Assembly (NCBI GenBank): GCA_034408685.1
Contig: JAWXCP010000154.1
Span: 1 to 12,600, forward strand
From: JANXVY01 sp034408685
GTDB taxonomy: Bacteria; Pseudomonadota; Alphaproteobacteria; Rhizobiales; Hyphomicrobiaceae
Direction: 5' to 3'
Length of the DNA: 12,600 bases
The notes beneath the pieces were generated by a model. It was given only the letters and a program-made list of their open reading frames with translations, did no database searches and was not told where the DNA came from. Both the position numbers and the translations under genes were made by a program. Of this stretch, positions 1 through 8,044 are shown in pieces. Position 1 is the first letter of the stretch; each line of letters opens with the position of its first letter.

Positions 1-3000
1 GCGGGTTGTAAAAGCGCTCCTCCACCACATTGGCGACGCCTGCGCCGAGCGTTGACTGCGTGATGTTGCCCCGCGCGTCCGCCGCATCCGCCCGCCAGTA
101 GACGAGGCCGGAGACCACGTTCTGCATCTGGGTGGAGTGCCCATAGGCGTTGAACACGCTCTCCACCGTCAGCCCCGAGGCGTAGGCCGTGCGATAGGGC
201 CGGCCGGAGGCGTCATAGGTCGTCGTGGTCGTGTAGCCCGTGCCGTCGATGGTCTCCGTCGCCGACGAGGGCCGCCCGAGGCTGTCATACAGGTTCGAGG
301 CCGCATAGCCGTAGCCCGACGAGGACGCCAGCTTGCCGACCCCCATCGCCGCCGTGTCGTAGACCCAGGTCGAGGTGCGGGCCGCCGCCCCGGCTGAGCC
401 TGCGTCGTCGACGCGCGTCAGCATCCGCCCCAGCACGTCATAGGTCATCTCGGTCCGCTGGCCCTTAGCGTCCGTCTGTTCGACCAGCAGACCCAGCGCG
501 TTGGTGCGGTAGCTCCAGTTCCCCTTGTCCGGGTCCGACATCGCGGTCTTGTTGCCGCGGACGTCATACGTCATCGTCGTCGTATTGCCGGCCGGGTCGA
601 TGATCGCCGTCATCTGCCCGATGGCGTCGTAACGGTAGGACACCGTCTCGCCGTTCGTGTCCGTCGAGGACAGCATCCGGCCCAACGGGTCATTGACGAC
701 CGTCTTCGTCTGCGCCAGCTCGTTGGTGGAGACCTGGGTCAGGCCGTTATAGACCATGCTCTGGGTGGAGAGGTCAGGCCGCGTGGTGAGCGTCGGGCGG
801 CCCAAAATGTCGTAGACCACCGTGGTCCATAACGGCGAGCCTCCGCCAAAATACGGCTCCGACACCATCTCCTCGCGCCCGAGGGCGTCGTAGACCGTGT
901 CGACGTCCACCAGCGATCCGTCGAGCGACTCTCCCGTCTTGCGGATCGCGCGGTGCAGCTTGTCCATATACACAGCCGCCAGAGGCGCGCCCGTCGAGAC
1001 CGTCGCAACCACATACGAGCCGTTTGTCGGGCAAGGGGTGTTGGCGTCGCACTTATATCGGTACGTGTTGGTTGTCGTGCCGTCCGCCCGCAATTCCTGC
1101 GTCACCTGACCGAAGGCGTCATATGTCCAGGAGGTCATCAGCCCGTTGGGCCCGGTCGTCTGCGTGGGCAGCCCGTGCAGCGGATGATACTGCGTCGTCT
1201 GCACATGCCCGAGCGGATTGGTCTCGGTTTCCTTATAGCGGTGCTTGGCGTCATAGACATAGCTCGTGGCTCGGCTCGTCGCCCCAATTCCATCCGTGCC
1301 GGTCGATCCCCACGTCTCCGTGAGAGACGTCACAGCCCCGAACCTCGCCCCAGGCGCGCCGTCGTATTGATAGGTTTTTGTATGGGTCAGCGCGTTGCCC
1401 GGCTCGACGGTCTCGCTGGCAATCAGCCCGGTCGCTGCGTCATACGTAAAGCTCGATGTCCGCGTTATGGGGGCAGGCGCTGGGGTCACTCCAGTGACGG
1501 AATGCGTGACGCTGGAGGCGGTTAGACGCCCTAATATCCAGTCCGTCGCGTTGTGGCTGTAAGTGTTCAGGGTCTTCTTCGTGAACGTCTGGCCATTATG
1601 AGCCGTGATGACGCTCAACTGGGTGACGAAGCCATAAAGATCATAAGCAGGCTGATCGGCGTCGTTCAGGAACTTCTCGGTGACCGTGCCCATCGAGGCA
1701 TTGTTTAAGTCTCGCTTCTCCGTCACGGATTGCGTTGAGAAGCGGAAATAGTGCGGCGTCCCGTCGGCCGTGGTCTTAGACTGCGCCGTCCAGGAAACAG
1801 TCTTGTTCTCCAGCACGACGCCGCCCGGCGCGATCGTGCGCGCCTGCGTCATCAGCCCGTGCGTGCGCGCGGCGTAATCCTGGCTATAGACGGATTCCGA
1901 GGCGATACCCGTTGCATCATCCATCACCGTCATCTTGGCGAAGCCGAGGTTGCCGATGCCCTCCTGATGCGTGCGCAAGCCCTCATAGGTGTAGGTCTGC
2001 GTGTTGACCCCGGCTCCTAAACCATTGTCCGCCTTCACCTTGGAGACGACGTAGGACGCTCCCGCCACATCCGCGACGGGGAAAACCGCGCCCGCGCCTT
2101 TGGTGTAAACAGCAGGATCGGTCAGCGGCAGATACTCGACTTCCGCCTTGTTCCCGAGCCCGTTCGTGATCGACTTGATCAGCTCTTTCTGCTTGTAATC
2201 GCCGTAAAAGACATAATCGGCTGGATTGCCGTTCGAGCGACCCTCATCGTCGGTCTTCAGCAGATACAGATCTGTTAGCCCGTCGCCATTGATGTCGCCG
2301 CTGGTGGCCACCCGGTATCCGACAGGAGCCGAACTGACGCTGAGTTGCTGGGTCTGTTCATCAACAGTATTCGCCACCAAGGCTATATCGATGAATTCCC
2401 CGTCGCCCTTTGCCAGCCAGACATGATCCGCGCTATTGCCTGTTTTCCGGCCCTTCGTGTCTGACCGAAGCACGTAGAGATCCGTTAAGCCGTCGCTGTT
2501 ATAATCGCCCGAGGAAACAACGTTGTACGCATCATAGGCCGACCCTGTCATTCCGCCAGCGAGCAGTTTAACCTCAAAATAGCCGTCCCCTTTCGAAAAA
2601 CGGACGTAGTCATCCGCATTCCCGACGGATCGACCGTCGTCATCTGCTTTGAAAAGATACAAATCCGTATGGCCATCGCCGTTGAAATCTCCGGATGAAC
2701 CAATCTTGAAGCCAATCGGCGTTGATCCTGTTCCTCCGGTTGTGCCTTGAACAAAGCTCGCGCCAAGATTTATTGTTGTAAAACTTCCCGCGCCGTCGGC
2801 GAGCCAAACATAGTCGGGCTGGCTCCCGCTCTTGACACCGCCTTGCTTCGTGCTGATCCGCATCAAATACAAATCGATCAAGCCGTCGCCGTTGTAGTCG
2901 CCCCCAGAAACCACATCATATTCGTCATAGGCCGCAGCGCCTGTCAGACCGCTCGAGGTCAAGTTAATCTTATTGAAAAACCCACCGCCTGATGCGAGCA

Positions 3001-4138
3001 AAACGTAGTCTGCCGCGTCTCCGGTTGTTTTGCCGTTGGATTTGGAAGCAAAGAAGTAAAGGTCTGTGCGTCCATCGCCGTTAAAGTCGCCGCTAGAGGC
3101 AACTTTGTAATTGGCGGGCGTCAGACCTGCGCTACCTAGGTCGACTTGGATAAATGAGCCGTTTGCTTGACCTAAGAGGACGCGATCATTGGGATTGTTG
3201 GTTGCACGGCTTGCGCCGTCATTTTGCACTCGCATGACATAAAGGTCGGTGCGACCGTCGCCGTTAAAATCGCCGGAGGCGACCACCTTGTAGTTATCGT
3301 TTGGCAACGATCCTGCGGTTCCAAGGTCGATATCTTGGAACGTTCCATCGCTCTTACCCAGCCATATATGCTCATTAGCCGCCCCAGATGATGGCCTTCG
3401 TCCAGAAGCATCAACCTTCATCATGTATAGATCAGTGAGGCCATCCCCGTTGAAGTCGCCGCTGCCCGCAACACTATAGCCAGAGTATGCCGAACCTGTG
3501 ATACCGCTGGATGCCAAAGCCGATGTTTTAAAGAGATTATTTGCGCCTGGAGCTATATTCTCATCGTACATCCACTCGAACGTGGTTGGGGCAAAACACG
3601 TCGTCCCTGCGCATTCCGTCAGAGTGTCGAGCTGAAAATCCGAACGATAGGCAAGGCGGTAATCCCGGAAAAGCGCGCCCTCGGCAAAGACTTTGGCATT
3701 GGTAAGCCGCTTGGTCTGCGTGTACTGCTCACCATTCGCGTAGCCGATAACGGGTTTTGGCGCTGTCGCATAAATGAAGTCTACGCGGTTATACGGTGAC
3801 AGACCTTTGGTCGCGTTGCCCGTATATTCGACTTTCTCAATTCCGAACTCGCCGCTAACGGAGTCGTTAAAGTAGATAAAATTGATATAATTACCGACGC
3901 GATCCGAAAGCTTGTTCAGCGCCCAGACGCGGGCGCTGGCGGCATTTGCTCCCTTCGCCATAATGCGCGAGTCCGTCGTAAATCCATACTCGAGGATTGC
4001 GCCAGACTTCTTCCAGACGGTAAATTTTTCAGGCCCGTTGCCAGCAGTTCCCGTCGAAACTACCTTTGAGAATTCCTCAAAGCTTGTGCTGTAGACAGTT
4101 CCCTCGGCCCCATAGGAGCCGTTAATCGCCACCAGCCT
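1..4138 (-). CDS. SpvB/FG-GAP/RHS-repeat protein, main body (partial, runs off left edge)
   Basis: This is the long continuation of the gene that begins near 4555. Read in the same frame, it stays open from just after the TAA at 4139-4141 to base 1, about 1379 codons, so the C-terminus is outside the window. In order it shows the rest of the SpvB domain (starting RLVAINGSYGAEGT), a hydrophobic/aromatic stretch ending near FEWMYDEN, seven FG-GAP repeats with D-x-N-x-D-G-x-x-D loops, a TcdB-middle-like region (KVKADNGLG... TYTYEGLR), and then RHS/YD repeats such as YDAFGQV, YDALGRE, YDILGRP, YDVLGRM and YDASGRP. Proteins of this architecture form large secreted or cell-surface shells (Tc-toxin B/C type, RHS polymorphic toxins) that enclose a variable C-terminal toxin; that role is inferred here. 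The RHS part is visibly richer in GC than the SpvB/FG-GAP part. A GTG at 4132-4130, preceded by AAAGG, could allow reinitiation, but such a product would lack the signal peptide. Confidence 0.85.
2260..3475 (-). repeat. seven FG-GAP/VCBS repeats within the SpvB-RHS gene
   Basis: Seven copies of the loop SGD(F/Y/I)N(G/S)DG-x-(T/I)D-L-Y are encoded at roughly 3430, 3245, 3060, 2875, 2660, 2480 and 2270. The individual loops are DFNGDGLTD, DFNGDGRTD (twice), DYNGDGLID, DFNGDGHTD, DYNSDGLTD and DINGDGLTD. Spacing is about 61-62 codons for four intervals and about 70 for two, so the unit length alternates towards the C-terminal end. In the family, these Asp/Asn loops bind calcium and the repeats fold into a beta-propeller. 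All acidic positions are kept. Confidence 0.85.
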
Positions 4139-4555
4139 TTATCCATTCAGGCAGAACTTGTCGTTCGTGTCATAGTCAGCCGGGTCGGTTGCATTGTCGT
4201 GATATTTATCCTGCCCGCAGCGAGTAATATAGCTGACCCCACCGATCGAACTGCCATAGCCGATCACGCCTTTCCCGCCGCTGGATGAAAACTGCAGTGT
4301 TAGCTTTGGCTGGACCCCCGTGGTGCCGACAGGCACTGTGATTGGAACGGCGTAACTTGCCATCCCTCCGGGCGTCACCCCAAACTCGCCTGCAGCGGCG
4401 CCAACAATTTCAGTTGGAGGGAGACTGTAGCCAGCGCCGCCTAAACGGGCGTTTTTATCGACAGCATGAGCTGAGGTTAAACCCAGAAATAATAAGGTAA
4501 AAAGCAATCTAACAAAATGAGCGCAAACACTAACATTACGCATACAAGAAAACAT
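4139..4555 (-). CDS. SpvB-type protein, N-terminal fragment with signal peptide
   Basis: This is the 5' piece of the SpvB/FG-GAP/RHS gene, ended by an in-frame TAA. It encodes about 138 residues: a signal peptide (Arg near residue 6, hydrophobic core LLFTLLFLGL, likely cleavage after SAHA near residue 31) and the start of the SpvB domain (GGAGYSLPPTE, then the hallmark AVPITVPVGTTGVQPKLTLQFSS and the Cys pair in TRCGQDKY and KFCLNG). The upstream frame extends to 4702, but those 49 codons have no export-signal character. The ATG at 4555 has AGGA (minus strand, 4564-4561) five bases upstream; the tandem ATG at 4558 is only two bases from it. In relatives, the motif here reads FCL-x-GQRL, so the TAA stands where CAA (Gln) is expected. 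The gene is therefore most simply a nonsense-mutated pseudogene whose two parts remain in one frame. The SpvB assignment is firm; whether any full-length protein is made is unknown. Confidence 0.82.
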   Translation of the reverse strand: MFSCMRNVSVCAHFVRLLFTLLFLGLTSAHAVDKNARLGGAGYSLPPTEIVGAAAGEFGVTPGGMASYAVPITVPVGTTGVQPKLTLQFSSSGGKGVIGYGSSIGGVSYITRCGQDKYHDNATDPADYDTNDKFCLNG

Positions 4556-4580
4556 CATGGTCCTCGCAGGAGCTAGCTGT

Positions 4581-4595
4581 AAAATACAGTATTTT
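4581..4595. promoter_or_regulatory. inverted repeat in the SpvB-RHS leader
   Basis: AAAATAC-A-GTATTTT is a perfect 7-bp inverted repeat with a one-base centre. It overlaps a second inverted repeat, CTGTA-AAA-TACAG (4577-4589). It lies about 23 bases upstream of the tandem ATGs of the SpvB gene, where an operator or a 5'-UTR element would sit. The function is inferred from position only. Confidence 0.35.
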
Positions 4596-4642
4596 GTCGG
4601 ATGAACGCTGCGAAAAGGCAGCATTACAGGCTGCAAAGACTT

Positions 4643-4660
4643 GTCGTTTTGGTCGTTTTG
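4643..4660. repeat. tandem 9-bp repeat, two copies
   Basis: GTCGTTTTG occurs twice in direct succession upstream of the SpvB-RHS gene. It may be a two-site protein-binding element or chance; nothing else supports a function. Confidence 0.3.
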
Positions 4661-4935
4661 CGTATCGCGTAATAATTTAACTAAAAAAAACATCAAACTC
4701 AAAATGAGTCAAGTCGTAGGAAGCACGCATCCAAAAGAATCTATGTCATGTAATATTCATATCGCCATAGTGACGTAACCAGGGGTTGTGTGCCTCTTGT
4801 TTGTCCCCCCTCCGAGGCGGCGGGGATGTCAGTTAAACTCCATAGCCTCTGATTTGTCTCTTGACACATAACAACCGGGCACGCCTTCCTAGAACGAAGT
4901 TTCCGGGCGAGTGCTCTGCCAAAAGGTGATTGTGC

Positions 4936-6162
4936 GTGTTTAGTGTGCGGTGTGTTTATCGAGTTAACCGATCTTCTGCGGCTTTAATCGCTTTGATATT
5001 AGCGGGGTGCGGTGGATCGCTCGGAAGTTCCGATCCCTCAGATAGCTTAATGGGAGCACCAAAGCCGAAATCTGCCCATGAGCACACAAGCCAGGAGCAA
5101 TATGCCAGCAAGCGGCGGGTAGATACTCGCAATGATAGCGCGATCAATAATGGGACGGAGTTAAGTCGGGACGAGGTTGTGTATGGGAGCGGAAAATTTG
5201 CTGCCTCTAATGATACACCCGCCCGTAAAATGGATATTGTGAAGGACGGCGACGTCGTTCTGAATTTCTCTGATGCAGATGTTCGAGAGATCGCTCAGGC
5301 AATTTTGGGTGATGCACTCAGTATGAATTTTGTCGTTGACGCTGGAGTTAACCAACGTTTGACCCTGCGCACGAATCGGCCCTTATCGCGATCGGGCCTG
5401 CTACCAACCTTAGAAACAACTCTTGCCGCGGCGGGGCTGGTCCTTGTCAAGGACAACGATTTATATCGCATCATCTCGGCCTCGAAAGCTAAAAGCTCGG
5501 CTAGTGCGGTTGCCATAGCTAGAAGCAGAGAGGCAGTGCCGGCAGGGTATGGCGTAACGGTCGTACATCTAAATCATATTTCGCCAACTCAGATGGCTAA
5601 AGTGCTAGAACCACTCGCACCAGAACGTAGCCTTTTACGCGTGGACGATGCGCGAAATTTGATCATCCTCGGGGCGACAGGCCCCGATATGAAAACGCTC
5701 CTTGATACAGTTGACATGTTCGATGTCGATCAAATGCAAGGAATGTCATTTGCTTTCCTCAAGCTAAAGCAGTCGCGCTTGTCGGAGCTTATACCTGAGC
5801 TCAAAGACGTCATAAAAGCCCATGCTGATCAATTAGGCGGGGCAGAACCGCAACTGGTGCCACTAGAACGACTAAACTCGCTATTGGTAATCTGTGCGCG
5901 TCCAGCAGCCCTATCACTTGTAAAAGACTGGGTCGTCAGATTGGATCGGACCGAGAACGAAAACGAATCAAAGCTTTTTGTGTATCACGTCAAAAATCGG
6001 AAAGCGCAGGAGCTTTCGACGCTTCTCTCGACTCTCTTTCTAAACGAAACGAGTTTAGACCCCGGGAATGCGAGACCGCGAGGAAACTCTTTAGGTCCCG
6101 ATGCGGATGAAGTTGAGTTGAAGACGGAGAACACACCAACTCGTACATCATTTAGGTCGTAA
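4936..6162 (+). CDS. gspD: truncated GspD-type type II secretion secretin (lipoprotein), cut by IS insertion
   Basis: This is the periplasmic half of an outer-membrane secretin, the exit channel of type II secretion. A lipoprotein signal peptide is visible (SSAALIALILAGC, lipobox Cys near residue 25). A low-complexity polar linker follows, then the N0 domain at about 106-183 (VVLNFSDADVREIAQ... NQRLTLRTNRPLS... VKDNDLYRI), N1 at about 206-266 (VTVVHLNHISPTQMAKVLEPLAP... ARNLIILGAT), N2 at about 270-338 (FLKLKQSRLSELIPEL... LERLNSLLVICARP) and the start of N3 (KLFVYHVKNRKAQELSTLLSTLF). GspD proteins are usually 650-800 residues. This one stops at about 408, before the secretin pore domain, because its last codons and its TAA (6160-6162) come from the left end of the IS. 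The AAAAGG at 4921-4926 is nine bases from GTG 4936 but only three from TTG 4930, so GTG is preferred. The product cannot form a channel. Confidence 0.82.
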   Translation: MFSVRCVYRVNRSSAALIALILAGCGGSLGSSDPSDSLMGAPKPKSAHEHTSQEQYASKRRVDTRNDSAINNGTELSRDEVVYGSGKFAASNDTPARKMDIVKDGDVVLNFSDADVREIAQAILGDALSMNFVVDAGVNQRLTLRTNRPLSRSGLLPTLETTLAAAGLVLVKDNDLYRIISASKAKSSASAVAIARSREAVPAGYGVTVVHLNHISPTQMAKVLEPLAPERSLLRVDDARNLIILGATGPDMKTLLDTVDMFDVDQMQGMSFAFLKLKQSRLSELIPELKDVIKAHADQLGGAEPQLVPLERLNSLLVICARPAALSLVKDWVVRLDRTENENESKLFVYHVKNRKAQELSTLLSTLFLNETSLDPGNARPRGNSLGPDADEVELKTENTPTRTSFRS

Positions 6163-6173
6163 ACCCATAAACG
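6153..6173 (+). repeat. left terminal inverted repeat of the IS (with TA)
   Basis: Compared with the reverse complement of the right end, 17 of 21 positions agree, including the outer TAGGTCGT and the inner AACG. Confidence 0.8.
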
Positions 6174-6215
6174 GCTCACAGGGATTCCCTCACCCTCGCG
6201 AATATGATTCACCCT

Positions 6216-6235
6216 CGGCAGGGAGGAACCTGCCG
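6216..6235 (+). promoter_or_regulatory. hairpin displaying the transposase Shine-Dalgarno in its loop
   Basis: CGGCAGG and CCTGCCG form a perfect 7-bp GC-rich stem around the loop GAGGAA, and the transposase ATG follows the stem with no gap. The ribosome-binding site is thus in the loop and the stem would block initiation. Such structures are known in several IS elements to limit transposase made from outside transcripts; that role is inferred here. Confidence 0.6.
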
Positions 6236-7002
6236 ATGAGCCGTTATGATATGACTGATTTCGAGTGGTCTGTCATTCAGCCGATGCTGCCCAACAAACC
6301 GCGCGGCGTGCCTCGTGTTGATGACCGGAGGGTGTTGAACGGCATATTCTGGGTGCTCCGTTCGGGTGCGCCCTGGGCAGACTTGCCGGATCGCTATGGC
6401 CCGCGCACGACCGTCTATAACCGCTTCAACCGCTGGCGTAAGGCTGGCGTATGGGACAGGATTATGGACGCGATAACAGCGGCTTACGACGGCAAAGTGC
6501 AGATGATCGACACCTCTTGCGTGCGCGTTCATCAACACGCGGGATGCGCTAAAAAGGGGGTCGAGATCGTTGTATGGGGTGCTCGCGCGGCGGGCTGACG
6601 ACCAAAATCCATGCCCTTGTCGATGCGAACGGACTGCCCGTGCGACTTGGCCTGACGGCGGGCGAAACGCATGACAATCGGCTTGTCCCAGACCTCCTGG
6701 ACGGCCTTCAGCCCAAAACCATGCTGCTTGCCGATCGGGGCTACGATGCCGACTGGATCAGACAGCTTGTGTCAGAGCGCGGCGGCTGGGCGAACATACC
6801 GCCAAAGCGTAACCGCCGCGAACCGGTCTGCTTCAGCCCGTTCCTATACAAAGAGCGCAACCTCGTGGAACGGTTCTTCAGCAAACTCAAACACTTCCGA
6901 CGCATCGCGACCAGATACGATAAACTCGCCGTAAACTTCCTCGCTATGCTCAAGCTGGCTTGTGTCAGACTATGGCTGCGCGTTAATGAGTCCACGACCT
7001 AG
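6236..7002 (+). CDS. IS5-family transposase, two overlapping frames (orfA/orfB)
   Basis: The DDE transposase moves the surrounding IS. Frame A starts at ATG 6236 and encodes the N-terminal DUF4096-like part (MTDFEWSVIQPMLP... RVLNGIFWVLRSGAPWADLPDRYG... TVYNRFNRW) and the first catalytic Asp (QMIDTSCVRVH). It stops at 6598. Frame B is shifted by -1 and reads on to the TAG at 7000-7002 with GGLTTKIHALVDANG, the second Asp (LLADRGYDAD) and the R-x3-E-x6-K signature (RNLVERFFSKLK) with the catalytic Glu. A -1 shift at the A5G5 run 6551-6560 joins AKKG to GRDRCMGCSRGGLTTK, which matches the usual continuous family sequence. All catalytic residues are present, so a fused product could be active. 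Programmed frameshifting is usual for such elements, but a simple one-base indel is also possible. Confidence 0.88.
6981..7001 (-). repeat. right terminal inverted repeat of the IS (with TA)
   Basis: This is the partner of the left end. On the minus strand it begins TAGGTCGT and ends TTAACG. It overlaps the last codons of the transposase, as is common in compact IS elements. Confidence 0.8.
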
Positions 7003-7064
7003 TTCAGCTATGCTAAATTGGATTATGTTAATATCAACTGTGACGTCTTTTGGCGGACTATACA

Positions 7065-7568
7065 TCAATTGATCGAGAATACCGACGACTGGTTAAACGT
7101 TGAACTGACCCGCAATTTCGCAGTGTAAACACCCGCCGCGTCGACGAGCGGCGTCGCCATACTGGCAGACGTGAAAATGATAATTGCCGACGATGAGGCT
7201 TTGCCCGGTACAGGGGCGGGCGTGAGGAACGCGCGGGTCGAAAGACCATCGTTTATACGATAGGTGCTTTGGAAGCGTCTTTGACCAGTTTGTTTTTCAA
7301 GGGTTAAATCGATGGATAGAATGGTAGCATCTCTGGCCCCGGTATTAGTCAGTGTCAGCGGTACAATAAGTTCTTCATCGCCCGTTGCTTCACCACGCGC
7401 ATAATGCCACGTGGGCGCTATATTTAGATGTAAATGAGGTTGCTTGAAGAAACTCTCGTAAAGACTAACGGCCGAAAACACCAAAGCAATAACAGAAATG
7501 ATCAGTGCCAAACTACCGCCAGAGGGATTTACCTGAACATCTACCTTTGATTGCCGCCGCTCGGACAT
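7065..7568 (-). CDS. single-pass membrane protein of unknown function
   Basis: I do not recognise the family. The product is about 167 residues: a short basic N-terminus (MSERRQSK), one transmembrane helix at about 19-37 (LALIISVIALVFSAVSLY), then a soluble domain of about 125 residues rich in beta-type sequence (LIVPLTLTNTGARDATILSIDLTLEK). The LTLTNTGARDATI stretch resembles Ig-like or CARDB-like domains in membrane-anchored proteins of unknown role. The ATG at 7568 is chosen over an upstream in-frame TTG (7595) because the peptide then starts in the usual charged-then-hydrophobic way; AAGG lies about ten bases upstream. A good promoter candidate sits about 55 bases further up. The gene faces the IS and stops 63 bases short of it. 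It looks intact, unlike its neighbours. Confidence 0.65.
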   Translation of the reverse strand: MSERRQSKVDVQVNPSGGSLALIISVIALVFSAVSLYESFFKQPHLHLNIAPTWHYARGEATGDEELIVPLTLTNTGARDATILSIDLTLEKQTGQRRFQSTYRINDGLSTRAFLTPAPVPGKASSSAIIIFTSASMATPLVDAAGVYTAKLRVSSTFNQSSVFSIN

Positions 7569-7623
7569 GCCTGCGAAACCTTTTCCGAATAACAAAAGCT
7601 GAGATTAATTAAATGATTTAAGG

Positions 7624-7652
7624 ATTATATGACACTTTAACGGCAATTTCAG
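7624..7652 (-). promoter_or_regulatory. sigma70-type promoter candidate for the membrane-protein gene
   Basis: On the minus strand, CTGAAA (7652-7647) and a perfect TATAAT (7629-7624) are separated by 17 bases. The -10 is 55 bases upstream of the ATG at 7568. The -35 box is weak (4 of 6). Confidence 0.45.
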
Positions 7653-7803
7653 GTCGCAGCAGCGTTTGGCGCAACGTCGTTTATCGCTTCAGCGATCAGC
7701 CCGACATAGCGCTCCGCCTGATCGACGCCCTAAGTCTCAGGGGTATAACCCAGATGCCATCCAGATCGGCGTGGGCACTCGGCGAAAGAACAAAGCGGTT
7801 CAT
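7649..7803 (-). pseudogene. parE: relic ParE-type toxin
   Basis: The minus strand starts with an ATG that overlaps the parD stop (ATGA) and reads NRFVLSPSAHADLDGIW, the start of RelE/ParE-superfamily toxins. The reading then jumps frame and continues YTPET-stop-GVDQAERYVGLIAEAINDVA, where the stop is TAG at the usual Trp of ETWG. The text after INDVAPN no longer matches, so the C-terminal half with the catalytic residues is gone. With a frameshift, a nonsense codon and a 3' deletion, no toxin can be made. The identification comes from the recognisable ParE motifs and the position behind parD. Confidence 0.72.
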
Positions 7804-8028
7804 TTCGCAGCGATGCTATTTCCGCGTTTCTTCGCGATAAAGGCCTCGAAATCGAATGGGGTCGAAGCGCTGCTAATTTCGCCGTCGATCAGCGCAGCAA
7901 GCCTCGCGCTCATCAAGCAGCCGCAGACGGGGACGCACCACGTCGCTGGCCAACGCATAGCGTCCTTCGGCTACTTTAGCGTGGATGAAGTCGGCGAAAT
8001 GATCGCCAAGGCTGATAGATGTGTTCTT
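7800..8028 (-). pseudogene. parD: relic ParD-type antitoxin
   Basis: The minus strand encodes NTSISLGDHFADFIHAKVAEGRYALASDVVRPRLRLLDEREA in one frame, the ribbon-helix-helix DNA-binding part of ParD antitoxins. After a frame change at about 7900 it reads LAALIDGEISSASTPFDFEAFIAKKR, the toxin-wrapping C-terminal segment. The segment between (normally KLAALRAALI) is partly deleted, which causes the shift. The start codon also seems lost: the codon at the expected Met is AAG (8028-8026). The parD stop overlaps the parE ATG, as in an intact operon. Confidence 0.78.
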
Positions 8029-8044
8029 GCTTATTAAGTTAGTT

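Larger units (their letters stand above)
4556..4935. other. divergent intergenic region between the SpvB-RHS gene and gspD
   Basis: No gene is supported in these 380 bases. The stretch must hold the promoters of both flanking genes. A TTGACA at 4861-4866 on the plus strand could be a -35 box for gspD, but no good -10 lies 16-18 bases downstream. The gspD Shine-Dalgarno AAAAGG is at 4921-4926. On the SpvB side there is an inverted repeat at 4581-4595 and a two-copy tandem repeat of GTCGTTTTG at 4643-4660. The part nearest the SpvB gene is clearly AT-richer than either flank. Confidence 0.6.
6153..7001 (+). mobile_element. IS5-family insertion sequence (IS427-like group), apparently complete
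   Basis: The element carries imperfect terminal inverted repeats (GGTCGTAAACCCATAAACG on the left; complement of CGTTAATGAGTCCACGACC on the right) and a two-frame transposase. TA is present at both outer ends (6153-6154 and 7000-7001), which fits the TA target duplication common in this group, so the element proper is about 6155-6999 (845 bp). It sits inside gspD and supplies that gene's stop codon. The group assignment rests on size, the orfAB layout, protein motifs and TA ends, not on a database match. Confidence 0.85.

Noticed and set aside
897..1525. Plus-strand open frames of up to 190 codons across the RHS region
   Set aside because: They are antisense to the continuous minus-strand RHS frame, are Arg-rich as expected for antisense of GC-rich DNA, and show no motifs.
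2260..3475. Regular spacing suggesting a CRISPR-like array
   Set aside because: The roughly 185-210 bp period comes from protein-coding FG-GAP repeats that vary at the DNA level and stay in one reading frame.
4556..4702. Upstream extension of the SpvB protein by 49 codons
   Set aside because: The extension has no export signal, whereas a standard signal peptide with a Shine-Dalgarno begins at the tandem ATGs 4558/4555.
4861..4895. Full sigma70 promoter for gspD at TTGACA 4861
   Set aside because: The -35 is perfect but no acceptable -10 lies at 16-18 bases, so it is mentioned only as a possibility.
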